From contig NZ_PGFZ01000003.1 in assembly GCF_002923755.1 (NCBI RefSeq), positions 62,001-126,000 of the forward strand: a DNA stretch of 64,000 nucleotides. Reading direction: 5' to 3'. Numbering within the stretch: position 1 is the first letter of the stretch; each line of letters opens with the position of its first letter. The notes beneath the pieces are model-generated. The model made no database searches and was not told the DNA's origin. It saw only the letters and a program-made list of their open reading frames with translations. Both the position numbers and the translations under genes were made by a program. Positions 47,968 through 57,219 of the stretch are shown here, piece after piece. The stretch is from Methylovulum psychrotolerans (lineage in GTDB: Bacteria; Pseudomonadota; Gammaproteobacteria; Methylococcales; Methylomonadaceae).

Positions 47968-48936
47968 ATGATGCAAGCTTTGGCACTTTCTCTCCTTACG
48001 CATTGCGCAACCTGGGCATCGACTAGGGGCGGACAGAATAAGCTGTTTATCCTAATTTATCACCAAGTGCTGGACGCGCCGGATGTTATGCGTCCTGGTG
48101 AGGCGGATATCGCCAGTTTTAGCTGGCAAATGCAGCTGTTGGCGCGGCACTTTAATGTCCTGCCGTTGGCTGAGGCGGTGGCCCGCTTACAAGACCGGAG
48201 CTTGCCGCCACGTGCCGTCACCATTACTTTTGATGACGGTTACGCCGATAACCTACGCAACGCCGTGCCTATCCTTAAGCAGCAGAATTTGAGCGCAACG
48301 TTTTTCATCGCCTCCGGTTACTTGGAAGGTGGGCGGATGTGGAACGATACCGTTATTGAGGCTATCCGTAACCTCCCGCAACCCGAAGTGGATTTGAGCG
48401 CTTTCGGTTTGGGCGTAATGCCGCTGGTTAGCCCCGCGCAACGGGCCGCCACCGCCCGCACCTTGCTCAAGTGCCTTAAACATTTGCCGCCCGAACAACG
48501 CTTGGCGCATAGCCAAGCGCTTGCCGCACAGGCCACGGCGTTGCCCGACGACCTGATGCTTACCCGTGCGCAACTGCGCGAACTGCACGCGCAGGGTATG
48601 GAAATTGGTGGCCATACCGTTAACCATCCGATTTTGGCGACTTTGGACAAGGCTACCGCCACGGCAGAAATTGCCGAGAACAAAGCCTACCTGGAGCAAC
48701 TGTTAGCCGCCCCGATCCGATTTTTTGCCTACCCTAACGGCAGGTTAGGCGATGATTACTTACTTGCCCACCGGGACATTGCCAAAGCGTGTCCCTATCA
48801 GGCGGCTTTCTCGACCCATCCGGGTGTGGCGACGGCGGCCAGTGATGTATGGCAATTGCCGCGCTTTACACCTTGGGATGCCACACCGCTCAGATTTATG
48901 TTGCGGATGGTCTGGCTGTACCTTAAGGGCGGCTAA
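47968..48936 (+). CDS. Polysaccharide deacetylase family protein
   Basis: 322 residues, a NodB-homology carbohydrate esterase. The metal-binding motif 1 is VTITFDDGYADN (about 84-95), motif 2 is EIGGHTVNHPIL (about 211-222) and the later FFAYPNGRLGDDY (about 252) corresponds to motif 3. It would remove acetyl groups from an envelope or extracellular polysaccharide. It stands 47 bases upstream of the TPR and ligase genes of the exosortase-A-type cluster, where such deacetylases are common. Confidence 0.88.
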   Translation: MMQALALSLLTHCATWASTRGGQNKLFILIYHQVLDAPDVMRPGEADIASFSWQMQLLARHFNVLPLAEAVARLQDRSLPPRAVTITFDDGYADNLRNAVPILKQQNLSATFFIASGYLEGGRMWNDTVIEAIRNLPQPEVDLSAFGLGVMPLVSPAQRAATARTLLKCLKHLPPEQRLAHSQALAAQATALPDDLMLTRAQLRELHAQGMEIGGHTVNHPILATLDKATATAEIAENKAYLEQLLAAPIRFFAYPNGRLGDDYLLAHRDIAKACPYQAAFSTHPGVATAASDVWQLPRFTPWDATPLRFMLRMVWLYLKGG

Positions 48937-48983
48937 GCGTAACCGCACACTCTTTGCATAGACCATTTTTTAGGTGACACCCT

Positions 48984-49676
48984 ATGACTGCCAAACATTA
49001 TAATCCTCTCTGGCTATGGGCGTTGGGCTGTTGCCTAGCGGTCGGCGGGACTGCCGCCTTGGCCGCCTCCACCCTCGCCCCCTGGGTAGGGGTGTCCTTA
49101 GACGGCGAACGTTGTAGTGGCCGCGAGATAAGTTACGGGCCATTTGATTATACCAATGCCGCGAACAAGGGGGACAAACTCAATATTGTCGAAACGTACC
49201 ATTACACCAAAGATATCCAAATGCTCATTAAAGGCAATACCGGTTATTTGGGTGAAGACCTTGATTATACCGTAACGGCTTTCCCTAACCACCATAAGGC
49301 CTTAGGCACGCTGATGCACTACCAATTGATTTATCAGCACGACATTGCCACAAAAGCCAAGCGGCCTTTACCTTCCCCTGTGGAATGTTATTTCCAGCGG
49401 GCAATTCATTTTGCTCCGCAAGACCCCCTTAATTATATAATGTACGGGACGTATTTGCGCAAAAGCCAACATCCGCAAGAAGCCAATGAGCTGTATAAAA
49501 AAGCCTTGCAGGCCTTACCTAATGAGCTTAGCATCAACTACAGCTACGGCCTGTTTTTGTTTGAAAGTAAAAAATATCCCGAAGCGTTGGCGCAAGCCAA
49601 GTTGATTTATGCGCAAAATTTCCCTAAACAAAAGCTCAAAGAATTGTTGATAAAATCAGGGCATTGGCAAAAATAA
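48984..49676 (+). CDS. Exported TPR-containing protein
   Basis: 230 residues. The N-terminal hydrophobic segment (about 9-28, ending ALAAST) is a signal peptide or anchor. The first half (30-130) is unassigned. The second half shows two tetratricopeptide-like units: PVECYFQRAIHFAPQDPLNY, then EANELYKKALQALPNELSIN and YPEALAQAKLIYAQNFP. TPR proteins of this kind accompany polysaccharide-assembly genes. It is followed two bases later by the O-antigen-ligase-like gene, so they should work together. Confidence 0.75.
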   Translation: MTAKHYNPLWLWALGCCLAVGGTAALAASTLAPWVGVSLDGERCSGREISYGPFDYTNAANKGDKLNIVETYHYTKDIQMLIKGNTGYLGEDLDYTVTAFPNHHKALGTLMHYQLIYQHDIATKAKRPLPSPVECYFQRAIHFAPQDPLNYIMYGTYLRKSQHPQEANELYKKALQALPNELSINYSYGLFLFESKKYPEALAQAKLIYAQNFPKQKLKELLIKSGHWQK

Positions 49677-49678
49677 CC

Positions 49679-51013
49679 ATGAGAGATATTGCGGTCACTT
49701 TATTATTTGCCTTGGGATGCTTTTATACCTTAAAAAGGCCTTATGTCGGCATTTTAGTCTGGTCATGGCTAGGTTTTATGAACCCGCACCGGCTCTGTTA
49801 TGGGTTCGCCTATACCTTGCCGTTTTCCTATATCATCGCCTTGTTGACTGTTGTGGTTTACGCCATTTCAAATGAGCCTAAGGCCTTGCCTAAAGATAAG
49901 CTGGTGGTGCTGATCATTGTGTTTTTGCTCTGGATGAGCGTCTCGACTATTTTTGCCATGAACCCGGTAGACGCGAATGAATATTATATCCGCGTCCTGA
50001 AAATATTTTTTCCGGTCCTCTTATCAATGACTTTGTTCAAAAGCCGCGAACGTATCCACCAATTGCTCTGGGTGATTATTGTCTCGATTGGTTTTTTTGG
50101 TGTTAAAGGCGGCATTTTTACCGTGTTGAGCGGCGGTAGCTTCCACGTTTTTGGCCCACCCGAATCATTTCTCGAAGAAAATAACGCTTTGGCGGTTGCC
50201 GAATTGATGGTGATTCCGCTGATGGTGTATATGCGCGGCCAGCTTGAACAGCATTGGCAAAAGCAATTGATGCTATTTTGTATTGTCGCCATGGCGTTTT
50301 CTGCATTAGGCTCGCAATCGCGCGGGGCTTTTTTGGCTATGAGCGGGTTGGGCGGCTATTTTTGGCTGCAAAGCAAGCGTAAAGTGCCGGTGACGCTGGC
50401 ATTAATCATTTTGGTGTCAGTGCTCTACCAATTCCTGCCCGAATCTTGGTATCAGCGCATGGACACCATCAAAACTTACGATCAGGACGAGTCCGCGCAA
50501 GGACGCATCCGAGCTTGGACGTTTGCCTATCACGTCGCTAATGACCGTTTGTTCGGCGGCGGTTACCAGCTATGGGCGCGGGTTATTTACCGGCAATATT
50601 TGCCTGGCTATACCGACGAAATGCCAGCCTATGTCGCCCACAGCATTTATTTTCATGTATTGGGCGAACATGGCTGGATAGGCTTGCTGCTGTTCTTGAC
50701 GATTTTTTTTCTGGCTTGGCGTTATTGTTCACAGGTTGCTAAGCTGACGAAGAATAATCCTGAAAAAAAATGGCAGGGGGATTTGGCGACCATGATTAAG
50801 TTGAGTTTGCTGTCTTATCTGACGGGTGGGGCGTTTTTAAGCCTGTCTTATTTGGATTTGACTTGGCAATTGGTAGCCATAATCATTTTGTTGAAAGAAA
50901 TGGCCACGCCCATTACTAAAGTCCCCGGCTTGATTGACCGTAAACTGAATCCTGACCTTGAAATACAGACAAAGAAGGAAAAGCAGCGCCGCTTGTGGCA
51001 TAACCCCGAATAG
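49679..51013 (+). CDS. Putative O-glycosylation ligase, exosortase A-associated (Wzy/WaaL-like)
   Basis: 444 residues from the ATG at 49679, two bases after the previous stop; a TTG at 49664 lies inside the upstream gene. About eleven membrane helices are present, with a large periplasmic loop (about 230-330) typical of O-antigen ligases and polymerases. Conserved features are GSQSRGAFLAM (about 209) and the AHSIYFHVLGEHGWIGLLLFL segment (first twenty residues about 320-339) with a catalytic-type His. The exosortase-A subtype is suggested by the early FLNP-like GFMNPHRLCYGFAY segment. It probably joins or polymerises a surface glycan. Confidence 0.85.
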   Translation: MRDIAVTLLFALGCFYTLKRPYVGILVWSWLGFMNPHRLCYGFAYTLPFSYIIALLTVVVYAISNEPKALPKDKLVVLIIVFLLWMSVSTIFAMNPVDANEYYIRVLKIFFPVLLSMTLFKSRERIHQLLWVIIVSIGFFGVKGGIFTVLSGGSFHVFGPPESFLEENNALAVAELMVIPLMVYMRGQLEQHWQKQLMLFCIVAMAFSALGSQSRGAFLAMSGLGGYFWLQSKRKVPVTLALIILVSVLYQFLPESWYQRMDTIKTYDQDESAQGRIRAWTFAYHVANDRLFGGGYQLWARVIYRQYLPGYTDEMPAYVAHSIYFHVLGEHGWIGLLLFLTIFFLAWRYCSQVAKLTKNNPEKKWQGDLATMIKLSLLSYLTGGAFLSLSYLDLTWQLVAIIILLKEMATPITKVPGLIDRKLNPDLEIQTKKEKQRRLWHNPE

Positions 51014-51204
51014 AGCACCACCCTTTCAGGGCAAAAATCGTGTCAAAAATCGGCTGATGACAAAATAGCCTCCCCTTTGGGAGCGAATAAACGGTAAAAT
51101 CACCCTTTGTAAAGGGCTAGGGAGCCACACGCATTTGCAAATGCGCGGTCTGGCAAGTAAGGGGCATCCGATGACAATTTATAGCACTATTGAGTAAGCA
51201 CATT

Positions 51205-51450
51205 ATGGCAATTGAACAAATGGTAAAAAATATCTTACGGCAGCATCTCCAGTTAGGCGATGCGGTGGACAGCTATCAGGCTGATACGCCCTTGCTTGGG
51301 GCGTTGCCTGAGCTGGATTCAATGGGGGTCGTTAACCTCATTACCGCCATTGAGGAAAATGTAGGCTGTGTCATTGACGATGACGAAATCAACGCTGACG
51401 TGTTTACCACCTTTGGCAGCTTGGTCACCTTTGTGGCATCGAAAAGTTGA
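51205..51450 (+). CDS. Acyl carrier protein, exosortase A-associated
   Basis: 81 residues from the ATG at 51205; a TTG at 51190 would add five residues. The phosphopantetheine site is the Ser of ELDSMGVVNLI (about residue 39), followed by the acidic recognition helix and VIDDDEINADVFTTFGSL. Acyl carrier proteins of this kind lie with hydrolases 1 and 2 in exosortase-A gene clusters. The acyl group carried is unknown. It may supply a lipid or modified sugar for PEP-CTERM-linked exopolysaccharide. Confidence 0.88.
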   Translation: MAIEQMVKNILRQHLQLGDAVDSYQADTPLLGALPELDSMGVVNLITAIEENVGCVIDDDEINADVFTTFGSLVTFVASKS

Positions 51451-51481
51451 GCATTAGCCCTTCCTTTATTGAGTCCTAATT

Positions 51482-52324
51482 ATGAACCCTAGTTATTTGG
51501 GTGTTACCCTCACGCCTTTCTTCATTGACGGTAGCCAAGGGCCATTATTTTGCCTGTTCGTGCCGCCTAAAGATCCGCAGGGCGAAGTTTTACTGTTTTT
51601 ACCCTCTTTTGGCGAAGAGCTGAACCGTTGCCGGGTGATGGTCGCCATGCAGGCGCGGATGCTCGCCGAAGCCGGGGTGGGATGCCTGTTGTTGGATTAC
51701 TATGGCACGGGCGATAGTGCCGGCGATTTTAGCGAAACCCGTTGGGAACAATGGCTGCGTGATGCCGAAACGGCTTGTGCGTGGTTGATAGGGCAGGGTT
51801 ACACCAAAATAGGTTTATGGGGTTTGCGCTTGGGGGCAGTGGTCGCGGCAGAACTGGCGGCAGCAATCCCTGGACGGTTTACCCGTCTGTTGCTTTGGCA
51901 ACCCGTATTGGAAGGCAAAGTGCTGTTTACGCAATTTTTACGCATACGCCTGGCAATGCTGATGGACAGGGGCGAGCCGAAAGAAACCACCCAGCAAATG
52001 CGTGAACGGTTACAGGCGGGTAAGCCGCTAGAAGTGGCGGGTTATGAAATCAGCCCGGTGTTGGCGGCGGCGCTTGACAGCAAGGCCTTAGTGGCTATCC
52101 GGTTACCCGCTGGCCTTCAGGTCAACTGGTTTGAGCTGACGCTGGCAGATCAGGCCGAGCTGAGTATCGCCAGCCAAAAAGTGGTCGCTGCTTGGCAAAG
52201 CCAAAACGTGGTAGTGGTTACGCAGTTTTTTTCAGGCCCTGCCTTCTGGCAATTGCATGAGCGCGAACTGACCCCCGACTTATTGGCAAAAACCACCGGC
52301 ATTTTCTTAGGTGAGCGGACATGA
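51482..52324 (+). CDS. Hydrolase 2, exosortase A system-associated
   Basis: 280 residues, alpha/beta hydrolase fold. The strand and oxyanion part reads LLFLPSFGEELNRCR (about 37-51), then LLLDYYGTGDSAGDF. At the nucleophile elbow the sequence is IGLWGLRLGAVVA (about 115), with Arg where Ser or Cys is expected, as I recall for this subfamily. It may be a non-hydrolytic acyl-handling protein. It overlaps the start of hydrolase 1 by four bases (ATGA at 52321-52324), and the acyl carrier protein gene is 31 bases upstream. Confidence 0.85.
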   Translation: MNPSYLGVTLTPFFIDGSQGPLFCLFVPPKDPQGEVLLFLPSFGEELNRCRVMVAMQARMLAEAGVGCLLLDYYGTGDSAGDFSETRWEQWLRDAETACAWLIGQGYTKIGLWGLRLGAVVAAELAAAIPGRFTRLLLWQPVLEGKVLFTQFLRIRLAMLMDRGEPKETTQQMRERLQAGKPLEVAGYEISPVLAAALDSKALVAIRLPAGLQVNWFELTLADQAELSIASQKVVAAWQSQNVVVVTQFFSGPAFWQLHERELTPDLLAKTTGIFLGERT

Positions 52325-53193
52325 CGATAAAAACACAAGAAATCCCTTTGCTGATTGACTGTGAAGGTGTGGCACAAATCGGCATTTTTCATCGTCCCGA
52401 ACAGGCGCGAAACATCGGCATTGTCGTCGTGGTGGCTGGGGGGCCGCAATATCGGGTCGGCTGCGCCCGCCAAATCATTTTGTGGAGCCGCCGTCTGGCA
52501 AGTGACGGCTATCCGGTGTTGCGTTTTGATTATCGCGGCTTTGGCGACAGTGCCGGCGAGTTTGTCGGCTTTGAAGGAGTGAACGCCGACATTGCCAGTG
52601 CCGTCGATAAGCTGATGGCACTGATGCCGGATTTGACCAGCGTTGTGCTTTGGGGCGAATGCAATGCCGCTTCGGCAATGATGATGTACGCTTGGCGGGA
52701 TAAGCGGGTCAGCGGGCTGGTCATGCAAAACCCTTGGGTACGCAATGAAGCGACTCAAGCGCGGATGTATATCAAACATTATTATTTGATGCGCATTATG
52801 CAAAAAAGCTTTTGGCTGAAATTGCTGAACTTGCAGTTTAACCCCTTGGTGTCCATGACTTCGCTGGTAGATCTCTGGCGTAATGCCAAGCTGTTTGAGG
52901 CCGTCCAAGAGTCGCGGGTACGCCAAGAGTTCGAAAGCCTGCCAAGTTACCAGGAAAAAATGTGCGAAGGCTTGGCAAAATTTCCAGGCCCCGTGCTGTT
53001 ACTGATGAGCGGCTATAGCCTAATCGGTAAAGAATTTGATGAACTGGTGTCGTTATCGGCGCGTTGGCGGGCGGTTTTAGCCGCCAAAGCCTTGACGCGT
53101 ATCGATATGCCGGATGCCGACCATACCTTTTCGCGTTCACAAGACCGGGAAAAACTTGTCAACCATGCCCTCACTTGGCTTAACCAACGTTGA
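52321..53193 (+). CDS. Hydrolase 1, exosortase A system-associated
   Basis: 290 residues, alpha/beta hydrolase fold. GIVVVVAGGPQYRVG is the oxyanion region (about 34), VLRFDYRGFGDSAGEF is typical (about 66), and the elbow is LWGECNAASAMMMY (about 110), with Cys as the predicted nucleophile. The C-terminal catalytic His is in MPDADHTFSR (about 265). Together with hydrolase 2 and the acyl carrier protein it forms the conserved accessory trio of exosortase-A loci. It overlaps hydrolase 2 by four bases; a glycosyltransferase follows. Confidence 0.87.
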   Translation: MTIKTQEIPLLIDCEGVAQIGIFHRPEQARNIGIVVVVAGGPQYRVGCARQIILWSRRLASDGYPVLRFDYRGFGDSAGEFVGFEGVNADIASAVDKLMALMPDLTSVVLWGECNAASAMMMYAWRDKRVSGLVMQNPWVRNEATQARMYIKHYYLMRIMQKSFWLKLLNLQFNPLVSMTSLVDLWRNAKLFEAVQESRVRQEFESLPSYQEKMCEGLAKFPGPVLLLMSGYSLIGKEFDELVSLSARWRAVLAAKALTRIDMPDADHTFSRSQDREKLVNHALTWLNQR

Positions 53194-53197
53194 TTTT

Positions 53198-54175
53198 ATG
53201 AATGCACAGCCGTTAATCAGTATTATTATCCCGACCCGCAACCGTGGTGAATTGTTACAAGTTTGCTTGAATGCCATCCGAGCCCAGACGTATCCGCATT
53301 ATGAAGTGCTGGTCATTGATGATGGTTCCAGCTTGGCTAACCGCGAAATTTGCCGGGGGTTGCTGCAACAGTATGACTCCCGTGTCCAATGGCACGAAGT
53401 TCACGCACCTGACACCCAAGGCTGCGGGCCTTCGGTCATTAGAAATAAAGGTATTGCCTTAGCCCAAGGCAAATATGTGACGTTTTGTGATGATGATGAT
53501 TTTTGGACGTGCACTGAGCATTTGGCCACAGCGGTCACTTGTATGGAGCGGCAAGCGGCGCAAGTGTATTTTGGCGGCATTCAAGTGCAAGACCCTAGCG
53601 GCAATGTCATTATTGAAAAAATGATGCCAAAAGTCGAGCATTCCTTAAAACCGGCACAAAAACTGGCGGATTATGATGTCTACGCGGTCTCGCGCCAACA
53701 AATCCTGTCTTATCCCGATTATGCACACCTTAACATCACTATCACGACTAAGGCCTTGTTAGACAAAATAGGCGGTTTTTGGGAACAGATTAATTATTGC
53801 GAGGACATTAACCTGTTTATCCGTGTTTGTGATGCGGCCGAGATTATTTTATTCCGCCCCAGCATTTGCGCAGTACATAATGCGCCCGCCAAACGCTTGG
53901 ATATGTCGGTGTCGAACAGCCTGAGCCTGCAAAATAAACGCTTGCTGGAAGTCAACGCTTACCAGCATTTGCTGATGGCGTGCGACAGCCCATGCGCCTT
54001 GTATTACACCCGCATCAGCCTGTCTTATTTGTATAAGGTCATTAGTGAAGAATTGGCACGGGGCGGTAAAAAAATGGCCGCCCTGCAATATGCCCAATGT
54101 GCCTTGGCGATGTACCCTACACTCAAATGGTCGGTTTATCTGGTTTGGCTACATCTGAGTTTTGCGTTTAGATAA
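53198..54175 (+). CDS. Family 2 glycosyltransferase
   Basis: 325 residues from the ATG at 53198, just after hydrolase 1; the longer frame from 53114 overlaps that gene. The GT-A fold start ISIIIPTRNRGELLQVCLNA is followed by VLVIDDGSS (about 36-44) and the metal-binding YVTFCDDDDFW (about 92-102). A C-terminal region (about 250-325) is helical. It should transfer a sugar from a nucleotide donor in the same envelope-glycan pathway. The segment ends the exosortase-A cluster in this window. Confidence 0.88.
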   Translation: MNAQPLISIIIPTRNRGELLQVCLNAIRAQTYPHYEVLVIDDGSSLANREICRGLLQQYDSRVQWHEVHAPDTQGCGPSVIRNKGIALAQGKYVTFCDDDDFWTCTEHLATAVTCMERQAAQVYFGGIQVQDPSGNVIIEKMMPKVEHSLKPAQKLADYDVYAVSRQQILSYPDYAHLNITITTKALLDKIGGFWEQINYCEDINLFIRVCDAAEIILFRPSICAVHNAPAKRLDMSVSNSLSLQNKRLLEVNAYQHLLMACDSPCALYYTRISLSYLYKVISEELARGGKKMAALQYAQCALAMYPTLKWSVYLVWLHLSFAFR

Positions 54176-54255
54176 GGTTGTACGTGTAGGAAAAGCAAAC
54201 GGTGTTTGCCTGCCCTGTACGCCCTGATACTGATCTGTTGAACGGCAGCGGCTAT

Positions 54256-54753
54256 TTAACCCCAGCTTTTCCGCAGTAGCACTTCATCATGCCCAGGCAA
54301 GACCAAATCTGGCAACAGGCCGACTGGCCCGAAACCGTGGTGCTGGTAAAACGCCAAGGCCTTCTGATTAAACGCCGAAGCGACCACCCAGAGGTTTTGG
54401 CATTCCAAGCGGGCTTGGCTTTCCGCCCAAGCTAACAGTTCACCACCGATACCTAGCCCCCTAAAATCCGCCGCCAAGCCCAACAGTTCAATATAAGGCC
54501 CGCGCAGCCACGGATAGCGCAGGCAGATAACCCCCACCAGAACCCCTTGTACTTCCACCGCATAACGTTTTAAAGCCGGATCGGTGCGCAACAGGTACTT
54601 AGCTAAGGCTGCTGCCGAAATATTTAAGGTTAACCAGGGTTCGCTGGCCGCCAATAGCTCTGCCAGCACCGTCGCTTGGGCGGGGCTAAGAGTTTGGGTT
54701 AAACGGCAATGCTTAAGGGTTTCTTCTGTTTGGCTAAAGGCGGTAGGGTTCAT
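54256..54753 (-). CDS. GNAT-family N-acetyltransferase
   Basis: 165 residues. The acetyl-CoA-binding motif is LGLAADFRGLGIGGELLAWA (about 89-108), with the RGLGIG turn. The following LWVVASAFNQKALAFYQHHG is motif B, with the usual Asn and Tyr. The substrate (protein N-terminus, amine or antibiotic) cannot be predicted. It is convergent to the glycosyltransferase gene and divergent from yqhA. Confidence 0.88.
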   Translation of the reverse strand: MNPTAFSQTEETLKHCRLTQTLSPAQATVLAELLAASEPWLTLNISAAALAKYLLRTDPALKRYAVEVQGVLVGVICLRYPWLRGPYIELLGLAADFRGLGIGGELLAWAESQARLECQNLWVVASAFNQKALAFYQHHGFGPVGLLPDLVLPGHDEVLLRKSWG

Positions 54754-54905
54754 AAGTCCTTAGAGTAAGAGAGGGTTGAGGTGTGGCTATAGGCTAAAGT
54801 CTTGGTACGGCGGTTAACGTTTTAAACCGACTTTTCCCATCATTTTACCCGCCTGCGCCGACATAATTGCTATAATATCGGCAAAAATTGCCTGCTTGCC
54901 GAACT

Positions 54906-55412
54906 ATGCCTTTTGCCAAACACTTAGAACATGCCATTGAACGCCTCATGTATGCCAGCCGTTGGTTACTGGCGCCCATTTATGCCGGCCTAAGCCTAGT
55001 GCTGCTCGGTCTGTTCATCAAGTTTTTTCAAGAGCTGTACCATTTTCTGCCGCATATTTTTGCCATTGGCGAGACCGATTTTATCCTCAGTTTGCTGACC
55101 TTTATCGACCTGACCCTGGTCGGTAGCCTGATTGTGCTGATTATGTTCAGCGGCTATGAAAACTTTGTCTCCCGTCTGGATATTGATGCCGACACCGAAA
55201 AGCTGGAGTGGCTGGGTACGCATGATTATGGCTCGATGAAAATGAAAGTGGCGACTTCAATTGTCGCCATTTCCTCCATCCATTTGCTAAAAGTGTTCAT
55301 GGATATTAATGCCACCGCCAATGACAAACTGCTCTGGTATGTGGTCATCCATTTGACCTTAGTCATTTCGGCCCTGCTGATGGGCTATTTGGACAAACTG
55401 ACGAAACATTGA
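54906..55412 (+). CDS. yqhA: YqhA/UPF0114 family membrane protein
   Basis: 168 residues from the ATG at 54906. Four hydrophobic segments are present. The start [20 protein letters not shown], the loop [13 protein letters not shown] and the [17 protein letters not shown] helix match the UPF0114 (TIGR00645) family of inner-membrane proteins of unknown role. The stop overlaps the start of the glutaredoxin-like gene (TGATG), so the two are coupled; a functional link is not known. Confidence 0.9.
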   Translation: MPFAKHLEHAIERLMYASRWLLAPIYAGLSLVLLGLFIKFFQELYHFLPHIFAIGETDFILSLLTFIDLTLVGSLIVLIMFSGYENFVSRLDIDADTEKLEWLGTHDYGSMKMKVATSIVAISSIHLLKVFMDINATANDKLLWYVVIHLTLVISALLMGYLDKLTKH

Positions 55413-55651
55413 TGATACGTTTATTGTTGCTAGGCACGGCGGGTTGCCATTTATGCGAACAGGCCGAGGAATTGCTCGCGGCCTTGCCGCCCGCGCAAGT
55501 AGCGGTCGAGCAGGTCGACATTGCCGAAGCCGAACAGTGGCAAGCCCGTTATGCCATCCGTATTCCTGTTTTATATCACCCTGAAACCACTTCCGAGTTG
55601 TGCTGGCCGTTTGACCAGACCGACCTTCGCCATTTTATTGAGGCATTATGA
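55412..55651 (+). CDS. Glutaredoxin-like (thioredoxin-fold) protein
   Basis: 79 residues from the ATG at 55412, overlapping the yqhA stop. The active-site-like GTAGCHLCEQAEELL (CxxC, about 10-13) is followed by a cis-Pro region IRIPVLYHP (about 51) and a C-terminal helix. This is the short DUF836/glutaredoxin-like group often found near respiratory or fumarase genes. It probably acts as a thiol-disulfide reductant. fumC begins inside its last codon (ATGA at 55648-55651). Confidence 0.88.
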   Translation: MIRLLLLGTAGCHLCEQAEELLAALPPAQVAVEQVDIAEAEQWQARYAIRIPVLYHPETTSELCWPFDQTDLRHFIEAL

Positions 55652-57030
55652 CTGAATTCCGATTAGAAAAAGACAGCATGGGCGAGTTGCAAGTCCCTGC
55701 CCACGCCCTGTACGCGGCGCAAACCCAACGTGCGGTGGAAAACTTTCCGGTCAGCGGCTTGGCGATGCCGCCCGAGTTTATCAAAACCGTCGCCTTGATT
55801 AAAAAAACCGCCGCCATCGTCAATGCCGAGTTGGGCGAGTTGGATGCGGAACTGGCGCAGGCCATCATCGCCGCCGCCGAGCAAGTCATCAGCGGCCAAC
55901 ACCGCGACCAATTTCCGGTCGATGTGTTCCAAACTGGCTCCGGCACCAGCACCAATATGAACGTCAACGAAGTGTTGGCGCAGTTGGCCAGCGGCTTGGC
56001 GGGCAAAGCGGTCAGCGCGAATGACCACGTCAATATGGGGCAAAGCAGTAATGATGTTATCCCCACCGCCATCCATGTCAGCGCCGCGCTGGAATGCCAG
56101 CAGGCACTATTGCCCAGTTTGGCGCATTTGGCCGCGACCATCAGTGCCAAAGCCGCATCTTTAGACCATGTCACCAAAACTGGGCGCACCCATTTGATGG
56201 ATGCCATGCCTGTGCGCATGAGCCAAGAATTGGGCGGTTGGGCATTGCAGATCCGTAATGCCAGCGACCGTTTGCAAGCGACCTTGCCGCGCGTTTATAA
56301 GCTGGCCCAAGGCGGCACGGCAGTCGGCACCGGCATTAACGCCGACCCCCGTTTTGCGGGCCAGTTCGCCGCCGTGTTAAGCGCCGCCACGGGCTTGCCG
56401 TTTACGCCGAACGAGTCGCTGTTTGAGAGCTTAAGCTGCCAAGATGCCATCGTCGAGTTATCGGGGCAGTTGAAAGTCATCGCGGTCAGCCTGATGAAAA
56501 TCGCCAATGACCTGCGCTGGATGAACAGCGGCCCCTTGGCGGGCTTGGGCGAAATCGAATTGCCTGCCTTACAGCCGGGCAGCAGTATCATGCCCGGCAA
56601 AGTCAATCCGGTTATCCCCGAAGCCACGGCCATGGTGGCGGCGCAAGTCATCGGCAACGATGCCACCATCACCATTGCCGGCCAATCCGGCAGTTTCCAG
56701 CTTAACGTCATGTTGCCTGTGATTGCCTATAATATCCTGCAAAGCATTGAGCTGTTAAGCAACGTCAGCCGTTTGTTGGCAGACAAGGCCATCGCCGGGT
56801 TTACGGTGCGGCAAGATAACCTGCAACAAGCCTTGGCGCGGAACCCGATTTTAGTCACCGCCTTAAACCCCATCATCGGCTACGCCAAAGCTGCCGAAGT
56901 CGCCAAAGCGGCTTATAAACAAGGCCGCCCGATTATCGAAGTCGCCGCCGAAATGACCGAGTTGAGTGTGGAGGAATTGGCGAAGCTGTTGGAGCCTGCG
57001 GGTTTGACTGAGGGGGGGATTGGGGGATAG
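55648..57030 (+). CDS. fumC: Class II fumarate hydratase
   Basis: 460 residues, typical length. The family signature GSSIMPGKVNPVIPEA (about 310-325) is complete. Other active-site pieces are TGSGTSTNMNVNEVLA (about 97), NMGQSSNDVIPTAIH (about 130) and KTGRTHLMDAMPV (about 177). It interconverts fumarate and malate without an iron-sulfur cluster, so it works under oxidative stress. It overlaps the upstream glutaredoxin-like gene by four bases. Confidence 0.97.
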   Translation: MTEFRLEKDSMGELQVPAHALYAAQTQRAVENFPVSGLAMPPEFIKTVALIKKTAAIVNAELGELDAELAQAIIAAAEQVISGQHRDQFPVDVFQTGSGTSTNMNVNEVLAQLASGLAGKAVSANDHVNMGQSSNDVIPTAIHVSAALECQQALLPSLAHLAATISAKAASLDHVTKTGRTHLMDAMPVRMSQELGGWALQIRNASDRLQATLPRVYKLAQGGTAVGTGINADPRFAGQFAAVLSAATGLPFTPNESLFESLSCQDAIVELSGQLKVIAVSLMKIANDLRWMNSGPLAGLGEIELPALQPGSSIMPGKVNPVIPEATAMVAAQVIGNDATITIAGQSGSFQLNVMLPVIAYNILQSIELLSNVSRLLADKAIAGFTVRQDNLQQALARNPILVTALNPIIGYAKAAEVAKAAYKQGRPIIEVAAEMTELSVEELAKLLEPAGLTEGGIGG

Positions 57031-57219
57031 CCTGCTAACGCCGCCGTCAACAAAAGCCTATAGGCCGGCACGCTAATCCTGTTCTGCCGTTAACGAACGG
57101 CCTGTCAGGATAAGCTTGCTTTCTATTATAATGATGGTTTATTGGCTAGTAACCAAGTCATCATCCCTTTTATGGCAGGGAAAACTGTTCTGCCATCTTC
57201 ACCCCAACCTAAGAAACTC

